A DNA stretch of 64,000 bases from Zea mays (taxonomy: Eukaryota > Streptophyta > Magnoliopsida > Poales > Poaceae), in assembly GCF_902167145.1 (NCBI RefSeq), contig NC_050096.1:81092683-81156682 (forward strand). The letters run 5' to 3'. Shown piece after piece: positions 24,508 through 36,617 of this stretch (position 1 is its first letter; every line of letters begins with the position of its first letter). The notes beneath the pieces are model-generated. The model was not told where the DNA came from. It made no database searches and saw only the letters and a program-made list of their open reading frames with translations. Position numbers and translations under genes: made by a program.

Positions 24508-25433
24508 ATGGACATCGTCACCAAGTTCGCCTCCGGCCAGGAGGCGGTCGAGGCTATCTTCCGAAAGGACAAACAGCCCCAGGGCCGCCCATCGGAAGAT
24601 GCTCCCGAGGCGTCGACTCAGCGCGACGCCAAGAAGAAAGGCAAGAAGAAGTCGCAAGCGAAACGCGACGCCGCCGACGCGGACCTTGTCGCCGCCGCCG
24701 AGTACAAGAACCCTCGGAAACCCCCCGGAGGTGCCAACCTCTTCGACAAGATGCTCAAGGAGCCATGCCCCTATCACCAGGGGCCCGTCCACCACACCCT
24801 TGAGGAGTGCGTCATGCTTCGGCGCCACTTCCACAGGGCCGGGCCACCCGCGGAGGGTGGCAGGGCCCGCGACGACGACAAGAAGGAAGATCACCAAGCA
24901 GGAGAGTTCCCCGAGGTCCGCGACTGCTTCATGATCTACGGTGGGCAAGCGGTGAATGCCTCGGCTCGGCACCGCAAGCAAGAGCGCCGGGAGGTCTGCT
25001 CGGTGAAGGTGGCGGCGCCAGTCTACCTAGACTGGTCCGACAAGCCCATCACCTTCGACCAAGCCGACCACCCCGACCACGTGCCGAGCCCAGGGAAATA
25101 CCCGCTCGTCGTCGACCCCGTCATCGGCGATGTCAGGCTCACCAAGGTCCTTACGGACGGAGGCAGCAGCCTCAACATCATCTACGTCGAGACCCTCGGT
25201 CTCCTGCGTGTCGATCTGTCCTCCGTCCGAGCGGGCGCTGCGCCCTTCCATGGGATCATTCCCGGGAAGCACGTCCAGCCCCTCGGACAACTCGACCTTC
25301 CTGTCTGCTTCGGAACACCCTCCAACTTCCGAAGGGAGACCCTGACGTTCGAGGTGGTCGGGTTCCGAGGAACATACCACGCGGTACTGGGAAGACCATG
25401 CTACGCGAAGTTCATGGCCGTCCCCAACTACAC
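24508..25433 (+). pseudogene. Element C gag C-terminus and protease, interrupted by A
   Basis: This frame continues gag after the frameshift. It has a Lys-rich stretch, an atypical zinc knuckle (CPYH...HH...C, about 24765-24810) and an aspartic protease with LTDGGSS at about 25150-25170 in place of the common D-S/T-G-A. The frame ends at the TACAC target duplication of element A (25429-25433) in the conserved protease tail (AVPNY). It resumes in phase at 37111. Confidence 0.85.
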
Positions 25434-25908
25434 TGTTGGAACTTGCTCTCGGTCGCAAGGGGGGCCAACAAGGGTGAACAGTGACGTTAACAGGGTTTAC
25501 GCGCTAGATGGCAATAGCTCTGTTAATCTGGCCTCTCACGTGCACTGTGCGGGGGTATTTATAGGTATCTGAGCGCCCAGCGCCTTGTGTTAAGGACGCA
25601 TGTGCCCTCAGCCACCTAGGTTATCCCCAGAATATTCCCATAAAGCAGGGTTACAGACTGTAATTACAGGAATGCCTTTACAAATTAGGCCCGTAACACG
25701 CGGCGGTCACGCAGGGCCCGTTACAATGGGCCGGATCACACGTGGGCCTCTGAGCTGGACGAGGCCGCACGGTGGGATGACGCCGTCGCAGGCCTTCGTT
25801 TGGTGCCGAATAAAGCGAAGGGTGTCCCTGCCCGTTTTGTCTCCATCGGACCGGCGACTGCAGCGAGGGCCTCGAGCGAAGGGTGGCGTCTTTGCCTTCG
25901 CCCCAACA
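25434..25908 (-). repeat. 3' LTR of element A
   Basis: 475 bp, TGTTGGAAC...CCCCAACA on the + strand. A TATA box (CTATAAATA on the minus strand) is at about 25555-25564. The polypurine tract is on its right (TCGGAGGGCAAA on the minus strand, 25909-25920). Confidence 0.9.
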
Positions 25909-26108
25909 TTTGCCCTCCGAGGGACCAGTTCGACAAAGTCACCTGGTGCCGAAGACGTCGCTAGATGGCGGAGACGCTGCCCTCGCTCGAAGTGGTTCTG
26001 CGGGGGTTTTTGACATGACCGTTGATTGACACCGTACTGTTGGATTGCGGGTTTCCCGAAGCGTCGCGCCCTGTTGGATTGCGAGTTTCCTGAAGAGTCG
26101 CGCCCTGT
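25909..26108 (+). other. Spacer and promoter region of the antisense gene in A
   Basis: Lies between the 3' LTR and the TATA box of the antisense gene. It has two near-identical 34-base direct repeats (GTTGGATTGCGGGTTTCC.. and GTTGGATTGCGAGTTTCC.., 26038-26107) immediately upstream of the TATA box. Confidence 0.5.
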
Positions 26109-26118
26109 CTATAAAAGG
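26109..26118 (+). promoter_or_regulatory. TATA box of the antisense gene in A
   Basis: CTATAAAAGG, 162-171 bases before the ATG at 26280, outside the LTR and pointing away from it. A CT-rich leader follows. Confidence 0.65.
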
Positions 26119-26279
26119 AGGCGGGGGTCGGCGCTTTTTGAACTTCACTTTCCACGCTCCGTGAAAACCCTAGCCGCCTTTTCCACCGTCTTGCTGCTCG
26201 TCTGCCCGCCGTGCTCTTGTTCGCCGGAGATCTGGCTCGAGTGAAGCAGACCGCTCGCCGCCGCCGATGGTACGTAGCG

Positions 26280-29200
26280 ATGCCGACCTCCTCTTCTTCC
26301 GCTGCCGCTACGCCGCCGGCCGATGCCTCGCCACCGGCCGACGCTTCGCCGCCGGCCGACGCCTCGTCTGAGGAGACGCTGAGTAGTTTGGTGGCGGAGG
26401 AGTTGTGCGCCGGCGATTCTGTGGATTTTGGCGTGTCGCGGATGTCGTCGGTCCGCGTGCAAGATATGCAGAGGCTGGGTTACTTTGGCGGCGGAGTTGC
26501 TCGTGTCCCGGGGACGGAGGAAGTCCCCGAGCCGGAAGGCGAGTTGGTTGTGTTCGAGGCGTTCTTCGCCGCCGGTCTCCGCCTGCCGGCGCACCGATTT
26601 GTTGGCGAAGTCCTGCGCAGGTTTAATGTTCAGATACATCAGCTGACTCCAAATGCCGTGGTGGCTCTGTCGAAGTATGTCTGGGCGACGACTTTGTATG
26701 GCGGACAACCATCAGTCGAAGTCTTTGCGAAGTACTATTGCCTGCACTGGCAGAAGAGGATGATTGGAGATGAAGTTGCCAAGTTTGGGTCCTGTACGTT
26801 TACGCTGAAGACCGGCAAGACCACGATGCAGGTGGTCGAGTTGGTTCCTTGCGCCCGCAACAAGTGGGGCAACTGGAATGAATTTTGGTTTTACGTCGCT
26901 GAGGGTACCGTCGAAGACCATGAGGGGCTCCCCGTGTCCGAGATGTGTTCTCATTTTTACTCAGCATACCCGCCCTTTGAGGTGGCGGAGGATGATGCGG
27001 ATGAAGGGGCCCTTCGGTGCGCCGCCGGCCTGAGCAGTGGGTGCGATTTGGTTGAAGAATTTGTGGCGTACGGGGTATGGCCCTTGGCGCATGGCTGGGC
27101 GTTGGGCGAAGTGTGCCCTCGCCAGATGCCTTCCCATGGTGGGAAGATGGTGCGAAGTCCTGCCTTCGCGCTGAATCTGCAAAGCCGCGATCCGGCCGCC
27201 TTTGTGCGTGAGGCGGAGGATGGGGCGGTGCGGCTCGTTGGTCGTTACGTGCCGAGGACAGAGGGCCAGCGCAGCTGGGATATCCGCGGGTCGAATGACC
27301 GTTTGAACAGGGTTTTTGAATTGAATCAATTGCCGTATGACGGCTATCCTGGCCAAGACAATGTGGACCGCCGTGGGAAGAAGCCAGTGGTGGAGACTGG
27401 AGACGTCCCTGCGCCGGCGGCCGCCCCATCCTCTAAAAAGAGGAAATTAGGTACTGCTATGGGAGGGCTTGGGGTTTCCGATGGTTTTGCTAGAGAGTTG
27501 ATGAGGACATGCGCGGCCCCGGGGGGAAGGATGTCTTCGCCCGAGCTCCGGGAGTCTTCGGCGCGGATGCTGAGGGTTATCGGGGGTTGGTGGCCTAGGA
27601 ATGTTCCTATCCCCCACGCGGCCGGCGAAGACTTTTTTACATCTCGCATGGCTCGTGAATGGAGAGTTTTTCCTTATGGGCGGAATATTGCTGTTGTTGT
27701 GTCGGCAGTGATGGACAAGGATCGCCAGGGAGCTGCACAAAAGCGCCAGGCGGTTGTCAGGCTTCATGAAGCCAGGCCGAAGAGGCAGCGGGGGGCTGCG
27801 AAGGCTGCGGCCCTCGGCGGAGGCAAGCCGCCGCTGGCGGCGAAGTCGGGCGTCCCTGCATCTAGCAAGGCGCCGGAGGCAGCGGCAGGCACCGGTGGTT
27901 CCAAATCGACGAAGGCTGTGCCGCCGTCCAGCAGGGTGCCGGAGGTCGCGAAGGCGGCCCGAGTGTTGCCGTCGTCAGGCAAGCGCGTCGCCGATTTCGC
28001 CACCGATATTAGTGTGGACGACTATCTTGGTGGTAAGCTGTTGGCTCGTTTTTTTAATTCGTTGATACGTCGCAGGGTCGGACGAAGGCCAACTTGCTAT
28101 AGTTGCGCCTGCCGCGGCGACCACGGCGGCTGCCGTAGTGCCGAAGGCGAAGGGCGGGGCTCTTAGCGCCGGAGGCGAGATGTCGGCACTCGCGGCTGTC
28201 AGGGATGAGGCGGGCGCTGTGTCCCGCCGGCTGAAGGAGGTGAAGGAGGCACTAAGTCAGGTCCGTTGAGCTAGACTTCGTTGTTTTTTTTATGTCGGCT
28301 TTGTTGGGGCCGCGGTCTTACGTGTGTTTTGCAGGCGGCTGACTTCGCCGACCGCAAAGCGTCGGGGGCCCTCACGACAGTTGTGTCTGCCGAAGTCAAG
28401 AGACTTCGGACGCAACATGCTGACGCCGTCCGTGAAAAATCGGCCGCCGACAGTAAGTGCCGCAAGCTGGCGGACAAGGTGGTCGCACTGGAGGGGGAGA
28501 AGACTGACCTCCGGTGCCAACTGGCGGGGGAGAGGAGGGAGACCAACGAGGCCCTCGCCAAGGCGTAGGCTGCGCAGGCGAAGGCCAATCTGGCGTGGGC
28601 GGAGGGCAATCTTGCCAGGGAGCGTGCCGAGCAGCTGCAGGAGCGGCTCACCGCCCTGGAGAGCCGTGTGGAGAGGGCCGAGGCCGCGACGCGCGCGGAG
28701 GCAGAGCGGATGCGCAAACAGCTTATGGATTCATACCATGAGCTGGGCGCGCAGACCAGTGACTTCGAAGTGCCGGACCGAGAGCCCGGACTTCGCTGCC
28801 TGGAGTGGGTGCAAGAGGAGTTGCAGGCACTCCCCACTATCGTGGAGGGGTTTATGTCGTATGCCTCCCTGGTCACCTGCAAGGGGGCGATGAACGCGCT
28901 CTCCCGCGAAGGGTGCCGGCACTTCGAGGTCTTCGACCAAGCCGATGAAGATTTTGAGCGAGATGTCTACAAGGTTGAGGACCCCATAGTGAAGGAATCC
29001 GCCGGAGCCATCTACGACCGGATGTGGGGTCCGCACGGTCGCGAGGTGGTCAGGGAGCGGGCCGAGACGGCGAGGGCTCAGGTAACGTTTGGCGTTTGTT
29101 TGGCGTTTGCTGGATGTGGGCTATGTGTGGGTTTGCTGAATTTGTGTGCTGTGTCTTAGGCGGCGCGTGGCGAGAGGGTGGATGACTTCGGGGCGTTGAA

Positions 29201-30011
29201 CAGCGCGCTGCCTGACCCGGAGCCGATCCCGGCGGAGGCCGTGTCCGGGGCCGCCCTGGAGCCGCCCCCGGAGACTGCGGAAGGCGCTCCGGATGCCCCC
29301 GCATCTGCTGCGGCCGGCGGAGACCTGCCCCGAGAGACCGCCGAAGGCGCGCCTGATGCCCCCGCAGCCGCTGCGCCGAGTGCTGAAGATCCTGCGACGG
29401 TGGCGGCGGAGGCGACAGCGGAGGCAACAACGGAGGCAACAGCGGAGGCTCCCGCAACGGCTGGGTCTTCGCAGGTGGCGTAGTGGGTGTAGATAGTTAG
29501 GGAATTTTGGATATGTTGCTGAATTTTGGTTGCTGCGCAGGTTCAAGATTTTGGGCCTGCGCACGCAACCGCCACTACTAAATTTTTGGCGGCTTCGACC
29601 GTGGATGGTGGTAATAAATGTGATGGGTCTGCATCTGAGTTTTATGATTTTGCTGACTCTGGGAGCTCGGTTGAGTGGACTGAGGAGTCGTCGGAGGAGG
29701 ACTTGGACTACTTTGCGACCTTGGATGTGGCTGCGGCGGAGGCTTCACCGCACGCTGCGGACACAGAAGATGTGCCTGGTCCTAGTACCGGGCGCCGGCG
29801 GCGAAGGGCAGTTGCGAAGCGCAGAGTGAGTGAAGCGGAGGGAGGTCGGCTTCGTGTGAGTAGGGCTGGCCGGCAGGAACTGTTGTCTTTGCCAGCCGCC
29901 GTGAGTACAGGTGAAGGGGAATTGCGAAGTCTTTTTGCGGGTGAGGAGCTTAGGATAATGTTATTTAATTATAGGGAGATGAGAATTATTCCTAAGGTTG
30001 AGCCGATGTAG
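26280..30011 (+). pseudogene. Antisense five-exon gene in A: Transposase_28-like plus coiled coil
   Basis: It runs opposite to gag-pol. Exons fit at 26280-28032, 28076-28260, 28335-29081, 29160-29474 and 29541-30011, all GT/AG and phase-consistent, for about 1156 codons. The N-terminus is a triple TPPADAS-type repeat. A globular domain follows, with FxxGLxLPxHxF and LxPN motifs shared with the antisense protein of B and resembling the 'putative gypsy type transposon' (Transposase_28) domain; the middle is Lys/Ala-rich. Exons 2-3 make a long Glu/Arg/Ala coiled coil, exon 4 an Ala/Pro/Glu-rich linker and exon 5 an acidic then Arg-rich tail. One in-frame UAG at 28566-28568 sits in the coiled coil, probably a mutated CAG. 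The first intron is only 43 nt, short for a plant. Function unknown. Confidence 0.75.
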
Positions 30012-30189
30012 AGTGTGGTGCCCTCGCTTGTACATGTGTAAAGGCTTGTATGATGAGGTTGTGTGCCCCCGCACACTTGGCTATGCTTGCGAAGGCGTTA
30101 TGTACTTGGTCTGGTGTGTTTTGTTATGCTGTGCTGGTGCGCATATAGTTGGTCTTGGCGCGAACAGTTTGATGTTGTCGTTTTTGCTT

Positions 30190-30720
30190 TTGTTGTGCTA
30201 GTCCGGCTGCACCCTTAGGCGGCTTCTGCACGGATAGTCTTCGCGGTGGACTGAGGTTTTTCACACTTGTTGTGCTAGTCCGGCTGCACCCTTAGGCGAC
30301 TTCTGCACGGATGGTCTTCGCGGTAGACTTCGGTTTTTTCGCACTTGTTGTGCTAGTCCGGCTGCACCCTTAGGCGACTTCTGCGCGGATAGTCTTCGCG
30401 GTAGACTTCGGTTTTTTCGCACTTGTTGTGCTAGTCCGGCTGCACCCTTAGGCGACTTCTGCGCGGATAGTCTTCGCGGTAGACTTCGGTTTTTTTCGCA
30501 CTTGTTGTGCTAGTCCGGCTGTACCCTTAGGCGACTTCTGCGCGGATAGTCTTCGCGGTAGACTTCGGTTTTTTCGCACTTGTTGTGCTAGTCTGGCTGC
30601 ACCCTTAGGCGACTTCTGCGCGGATAGTCTTCGCGGTAGACTTCGGTTTTTTCGCACTTGTTGTGCTAGTCCGGCTGCACCCTTAGGCGACTTGTGCGTG
30701 GATTTGTCGCACACGAGGGT
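30190..30720. repeat. Tandem array of about 78-bp units, seven copies
   Basis: Each unit contains GTGCTAGTCCGGCTGCACCC, GCGACTTCTGCGCGGATAGT and a poly-T run. The array lies between the end of the antisense gene (30011) and the end of integrase (30933), where the two genes converge. Confidence 0.9.
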
Positions 30721-30932
30721 GGCTAGCGCTGAGCCTCGCGGTGACCTCGTAGTGGTCGAATGTCGAAGACCGTCGTCGCGGTCTTTTTTCGACGCATGTT
30801 TTTGCGGGGGATTTTTCACACATATATTACATGGCTCCGCCTCGTTAAAAACCTCACCCCCCGAGAGGAAAAGAGTGCGGGCCAGTATAAGATTGTTTTT
30901 GCGAATTACAAGGGCGAATCAGCCCTGATGAG
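30721..30932. other. Spacer after integrase in element A
   Basis: Contains ACCTCACCCCCCGAGAGG and poly-T/A stretches. No coding frame is convincing. Confidence 0.4.
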
Positions 30933-33900
30933 TCAAACAAAAAATTTGCGGAGGTTGTCGATGTTCCAGGAGTGCTCCAGGTCTTCGCCGTTTGGCGTTG
31001 TAAGCCTGTAAGCGCTGGGGGAAGCTTTCGTCTTGACTATAAAGGGGCCCTCCCACTTGGGCTCCAGCTTGCCCCTGGACTCTGTCCGAGCTGTTCGGAC
31101 GAGTACGAGGTCCCCTTCGCTGAATTCCCTCGGGATGACTGTGTGGTCGCGCCATGCTTTTGTCTGGGCTTGGTATTTGTTTAGGGCCTGTAGGGCGAAG
31201 ACTCGGTCTCCGTCCTTGAGATCCTTTGAAGTTGGCTCGTCCACGTCGGGGACGGCTGACGGAACTGTTCGCGGGGACACATGTTTTATTTCTTGTGGGG
31301 TCATGGCCTCCGATCCGTATAGAAGGCGGAAAGGAGTAAACCCGGTCGCCCTGCACTCAGTCGTGTTTAGTGCCCAGACTGCCTCGGGTAACAAATCGGT
31401 CCATCTGCCCTTTTTTTCATCGAGGAGCATCTTTTTGACAGCTGTGAAGATTTTCCCATTGGCGCGTTCCACAACTCCGTTGGACTGCGGATGATAGACT
31501 GAGGCGAAGGCAAGCTTGGTGCCAATGGAGAAGCAAAAATCCTTGAAGTCTTGGCTGTCAAACTGATTGCCGTTGTCAACTGTTAGTTCGGACGGTACTC
31601 CGAAGCGGCAAACAATGTTTTGCCAAAAGAATTTCTGGGCAGTTTTTTATGTTATTGTGGAAACAGCCCTTGCCTCGATCCATTTGGTGAAGTACTCGAC
31701 AGCGACGAAGGCGAACTTAAGGTTCCCCTGAGCGGTGGGCAGGGGCCCGACAATGTCCAGGCCCCAGCGCTGGAGAGGCCATGTGTGGGCGATCAGCTTT
31801 GTATACTGCGAGGGGCTGCTTGACCGAGGAGAAAACTTCTGGCAGGCTTCGCAGGACCTTGTGACCCGATTTGCGGCGCGGATCATTGCGGGCCAGTAAA
31901 AGCCTTGGCGGATCACTTTAGCAGCTAGGGCCCTTGGCCCTGCGTGCGAGCCGCACGTGCCAGTGTGGACTTCGCGTAGGATCTGGATGCCTTCGGTTTC
32001 GGTGACGCACTTAAGCATTGGCTGACTGACCCCTTTCTTGTAGAGTTGGCCTTCAATCATTGCGAAGTCTCGGCTTCGATGTCTGAGGCGCTTGGCCTCA
32101 CTGATGTCGGTTGGATGATAGTACCCCTGTAGGAACAGGGTTATTGGTGCCCGCCAGTCTTCGGTCATGATAAGGTTGACTATGCGGTGGCCCTCGCTGT
32201 CATTAGTTATTTGGAGCCCTTCGGGGCTCCGGACGGCTGGCGTGCCGATGACATGAAAGAACACGTCGGAGGGCAAGGACTCGCCCCTGGCGGCGGCCTT
32301 GGCCAATGCGTTGGCCTCTTCATTCTTGGCCCGATCCACATGCTGCAAGGTGAATCCCTTGAATTGTCTCTCGAGGCTTCGGATGGCCGCGAGGTATTGC
32401 ATAAGCGCGGGGTCCTTTGCTGCATAGTCTTTCTCGACTTGGCCGGCAACTACCTTGGAGTCTGTTTTGATGATGCAGGTGGTGACTCCGAGGGCCCTTA
32501 GCTTGCGGAGGCCGAGGATGACTGCTTCGTATTCTGCTATATTATTTGTGCATCTGTCGGATTCCAGAGCGAAGCTGAGGCGTGCTGCGTATCTGTGCTT
32601 GACCCCGACTGGTGAGGTGATGACAGCAGCGGCGCCTGCCCCCGCATGGCACCATGCGTCGTCGCAATGGATCGTCCAAACCTTCTCTGCGGACGGGTCT
32701 GGCTGCGTTGTTGGCCCAGTCCAGTCGACGACGAAGTCTGCCAGGACTTGCGACTTGATGGCTGTCCTGGGCTCGAAGCTGATGTGGTAGCCGGAGAGTT
32801 CGGCCGCCCACTTGGCAATCCTCACCGATGCCTCCGGGTTTCTGAATAATTTGCCGAGTCCCCTGTCTGAGGTGACTCGGACCTTGAATGCTTTGAAGTA
32901 ATGGCGCAATTTGCGCGAAGACATAACGACTGCGTAGGCAATCTTCTCTAGCTCTGTCATGTTGCACTTGGACGGTGTCAGCACTTCGGAGACATAGTAA
33001 ACGGGGCACTGCCTGACCACGCCCTCAACTGTCTGCTCCTGCACTAGTGCCGCGCTGACCGCGTGCGGCGAAGCCGCGACGTAGAGCAACAGGGGGAGCG
33101 AGGAGTCGGGGCTTGTAAGGACGGCCAACTCTGTCAGGTACTGTTTTAATGAGGCGAAGGCCGCCGCCTGCTCTGGTCCCCAAGCGAAGTCTTTTGCACC
33201 ACGAAGTGTTTTGAGGAAGGGGAGACTTCGCTCGGCGGACCTGGAGATGAATCTGTTGAGAGCGGCCAATCTGCCTGTCAAGCGCTGGACGTCTCTGGCG
33301 GACTGCGGAGGCGTCATGTTTATGATGGCCTGAATCTTGGTTGGGTTGGCCTCGATGCCGCGGTGCGATACCAGGTAGCCCAATATTTTGCCTTGGCGAA
33401 CGCCGAAGACGCACTTTTCTGGGTCTAGGCGGAGTCGTGCGTCTCGCATGTTTGCGAATGTCTCGGCGAGGTCAGCGAGATGGTCCGCCTTGCTCTTGCT
33501 GGCGACGACGATGTCGTCCACATATGTGAATATATTTCTGCCAACTTGCCCGTTGAGCACTGTCTTGGTAAGCCTGGAGAAGGTGGACCCGGCGTTCTTG
33601 AGTCCCTCCGGCATTCTGATGAAGCAATATGTGCCGAAGGGTGTTATAAAGCTGGTGCTAGCCTTGTCTTCCTCCTTCATGTATATCTGGTGGTAACCGG
33701 AGAAGCAGTCGAGGAGTGACATGACTTCGCATCCGGCCGCGCTATCGACTATTTTGTCGATCCGCGGCAACGGGAAATTGTCCTTTGGGCAGGCCTTATT
33801 GAGACTGGTGAAGTCGTGCACATTCGCCACTTCCCGCTCTTTTTCTGCACCATCACTACATTGGAGAGCCATGTGGGGTAAGCCACCAGCTCGATGAATT

Positions 33901-34675
33901 TGGCTTCCAGGAGGCGGTGCACTTCTGCCTTGGCGGCCTCTGTCTTCTCGTCGGACATCTTGCGAAGCCGCTATTTTTTCGGCCTTACCGAAGGGTCGAT
34001 TCCCAAGCTGTGCTCAATTATGGAACGGCTGACCCCGACCAGATCGAGGGCTGACCAGGCGAAGACATCTTTGTTCTTGGAAAGGCAGCAGAGGAGCTTC
34101 TCCTCTTCATGCGAAGTGAGGTCTTCGCTGATAGTGACTGTCTGCTTGGGCGTGGCCTGATCGAGGGGGACAGTCTTGGTCCCGTCGTTGCTCTGCAGCT
34201 GTGCCTTGTCGTGCTGTTTATCGGTTGGGCTGGCGGGCGCGGGGACCTCGCGCTGGGCCATGAGGCAGTGCATGTTTCTCTGACCGGGCACGAAGTCCCG
34301 CTCTATGTTGCGCGCCGTCTGTTGGTTGCCGTAGACCGTAATAACGCCTAACGGACCTGATATCTTCATACATAGGTACAGTCCGTGAATGGCGGCTTCG
34401 AACTTATTGATGGAGCCCCGACCCATGATGGCGTTGTATGGATATACCATATCCACAATATCAAAGGTCACTTGCTCACTTCGTGCATTGGGTGCTACAC
34501 CGAAGGAGAGGGGCAACTCTATTTTGCCGACAGGAAAGGTGCCCTTGCCGCCGAAGCCATACAACGGGTTGTCCGAAGGCTTGAGCAGGCTGTGGCTTAT
34601 GCCCATGCGATCGAAGGCATGGAGGAAGATGATGTCCGCCTGACTGCCATTGTCAACTAGGACTTTGTGCAGGTC
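30933..34675 (-). pseudogene. Element A pol: protease, RT, RNase H, integrase (broken)
   Basis: Minus strand. Protease (LVDNGSQADI) at about 34660-34400 is followed by an in-frame UAG at 33971-33973 just before RT, probably a mutated CAG. A one-base loss near 33820 shifts the frame. From there the frame is open to 31650 and holds RT with an intact YVDD (about 33513-33524), RNase H (about 32720-32300) and the integrase zinc finger with H-H-C-C residues (about 31960-31830). A UAA at 31647-31649 interrupts the integrase core. The remaining core (DNG...Q, NGVVERAN) and GPF-type C-terminus run to 30933. There is no chromodomain. As it stands, the element cannot make complete pol. Confidence 0.85.
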
Positions 34676-36595
34676 CTAGCCTGCCACGCTGCAATTGATA
34701 ACCATGGCGTCGCAGTGGGGGGCGCTGCGCAGGTCGACGTCCCGTGCGTCGAAGGTTAGCGGTATGTGGGACCACTTTGTCTGCACGACTAGGCCGGTGA
34801 CGGCGACGTGGTTGATGCTGCGGTAGTGGTCTCGCTTCTGCCTCTTTGTGTCGAAGTCAGTGCTGGACCCCCCAGTTATCATGTGAATGACTCCGCGATA
34901 TGGCTGATCGGCGAAGTCTTCCTGCTTTGGAGCATGGGGGATGTTTTGATGTTGCTGGTGTGGTGGTGGGGGTGCAGGAGGTACGATTTGTACTTCCTGA
35001 TGGTGTTGGTAAGCGTGGTGCGGTGGATGCGGGGCGGGGGCGTGGATATATGGTGGAGGGGGTTGCTGGTAAGTGTGTGCAACAACTCTGGGGTTGTCGA
35101 CTGGTTGCGCCCGTGCCATCCTGTCTCTGGTGGCCTTCGTTTCTGGGCAGTCTTTGGTTTGGTGGGCGCAGTCTTCGCCGTGGAAGAGGCAGTAGAATCG
35201 GCGTGGTGGCTGCGCACGCCCCCGACCCCTACCGCGAGTTCCATTTCCGCGGCCCTGGGGGGGATACTCCTGGCGACGAGGGGCGTCAGCAGCGGGGTGC
35301 TGGTTGGCGATGTTATGCACTTGCTGTTGATTGCGGCCGTCTCGTCCGGAGTCCGGCTGCGGAGTCCTCGTCCACGTGCGGCTGGACTGTGGAGCATCTT
35401 TTGGCTTCCTTTGAGACTCAACCTTGCGCTGGTGGAGCTCTTCGGATTTGGCGTATTTTTCAAACAGCTGATATAATTCCTGGAGGTTCCTGGGTGGATC
35501 TCTGATGCAGTGGCTGTAAAGGACGCCGGCGCAAAGGCCACTGATAGCGTAGTGGATAGCGATCTGGTCATCGACTGAGGGCAGTTGTGACTTGAGTGTT
35601 AAAAATTTGCGGTAATACTCCCGCAGAGTCTCCTTTTCTAGCTGCTTGCAGAGCGAGAGTTCGGCCAAGGCGTCGGTGTCTGGGCGGTACCCTTGGAAGT
35701 TGAGCAGGAACTTGTCCCGGAGGCTTCTCCAGGAATCAATGGACAGCGGAGGCAACCTGGTGAACCAGGTGAGAGCGGGGCCTTCTAGGGCGATGATGAA
35801 AGACTTCGCCATTGTGGCGTCGTCCCCTCCGGAAGATGCAACGACGACCTGATAACTCATTATGTACTGTGTTGGGTCGGTGCTGCCGTTGTACTTGGGA
35901 TAGGTCCCTGCCCGGAAGTTAGCTGGCCAAGGCGTCACTTGCAGGTGTGGCGCCAGGGGACTTCGCTCGTCGAGATAGTTGACCCCTTGGAATGGCGCGA
36001 CGAGCGGGAAGGTGTGGTCGCGCTGGGGGAAACGCGGGTCTTCCGGTTGTGCGCGGTCTTGCAGGGGTGGCCCATGCTGCAGGCCGAGGTGGCCTTCGCG
36101 CGTGTCTTCCAGTTGTGCGCGCTGCTGGAGGGGTGGCCCGTGCTGCAGGCCAAGGTGGCCTTCGCGCTGCATCAGCGCGATCTCCCGCTCGAGGTCTTGG
36201 GCCTTCTGCTCTTCGTCGCGTATCATTTGCCGCACTTTGGCTAGTGCGGACACACGCTGGCGCTTGGCCTCCAGTATCTCTTTCTGCCTCTGGAGATTGC
36301 GGTTCTTGAGGCGCAGGGCGCGCAGCTGTAGCTGTTCTTCCGCTGAGACGCCGAGGACTTCACCATCCTCGGTGAGGTCCGCGCCCTCCAGTGGGGCGAA
36401 GCCTGGGGGTGGCTGCGATTGTCCTTCAGGGCCGCAGGTGCAGAGAGTGTCGTCTTCGCAGGTGCGGGGAACGTTGTCTTCAGTGGCCTCTTGGTGGGTG
36501 GATTGGGTGAGGGCGAGGGCCTTGCCCTTTCTTGCGGCAAGCAGTGCTGCCTTCGCAGCCTCGTCAGCCTTCGGGTTAGCTCTCTTGGGTGCCAT
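34676..36595 (-). CDS. Element A gag
   Basis: Starts at the ATG at 36595, about 40 bases inside the 5' LTR. It has a Lys/Ala-rich N-terminus, a Glu/Arg coiled coil (about 36330-36170), two tandem 20-residue repeats containing GHLGLQHGPPLQ, and a retrotransposon gag domain (about 35860-35480). Then come a Gly/Arg-rich stretch and a zinc knuckle of the form CxxH...C...H...C (about 35200-35150), a His/Pro-rich linker and the protease-proximal part. The frame ends at UAG 34676-34678, in phase with the protease that follows. The flanking residues suggest this replaced a Trp or Tyr codon. Confidence 0.8.
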   Translation of the reverse strand: MAPKRANPKADEAAKAALLAARKGKALALTQSTHQEATEDNVPRTCEDDTLCTCGPEGQSQPPPGFAPLEGADLTEDGEVLGVSAEEQLQLRALRLKNRNLQRQKEILEAKRQRVSALAKVRQMIRDEEQKAQDLEREIALMQREGHLGLQHGPPLQQRAQLEDTREGHLGLQHGPPLQDRAQPEDPRFPQRDHTFPLVAPFQGVNYLDERSPLAPHLQVTPWPANFRAGTYPKYNGSTDPTQYIMSYQVVVASSGGDDATMAKSFIIALEGPALTWFTRLPPLSIDSWRSLRDKFLLNFQGYRPDTDALAELSLCKQLEKETLREYYRKFLTLKSQLPSVDDQIAIHYAISGLCAGVLYSHCIRDPPRNLQELYQLFEKYAKSEELHQRKVESQRKPKDAPQSSRTWTRTPQPDSGRDGRNQQQVHNIANQHPAADAPRRQEYPPQGRGNGTRGRGRGRAQPPRRFYCLFHGEDCAHQTKDCPETKATRDRMARAQPVDNPRVVAHTYQQPPPPYIHAPAPHPPHHAYQHHQEVQIVPPAPPPPHQQHQNIPHAPKQEDFADQPYRGVIHMITGGSSTDFDTKRQKRDHYRSINHVAVTGLVVQTKWSHIPLTFDARDVDLRSAPHCDAMVINCSVAG

Positions 36596-36617
36596 CGCGG
36601 GTGGTTTTCTCGTAGCA

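Noticed and set aside
26280..30011. Envelope gene in element A
   Set aside because: Its position between integrase and 3' LTR invites this, but it is on the opposite strand and shows no signal peptide or membrane segment. Domain motifs point to the Transposase_28 type.
33971..33973. UAG before RT in element A as a readthrough stop
   Set aside because: Context (AAA UAG CGG) and position differ from the conserved AAA UAG GAA of B, C and D. It falls inside a stretch that continues RT and looks like a mutated CAG.
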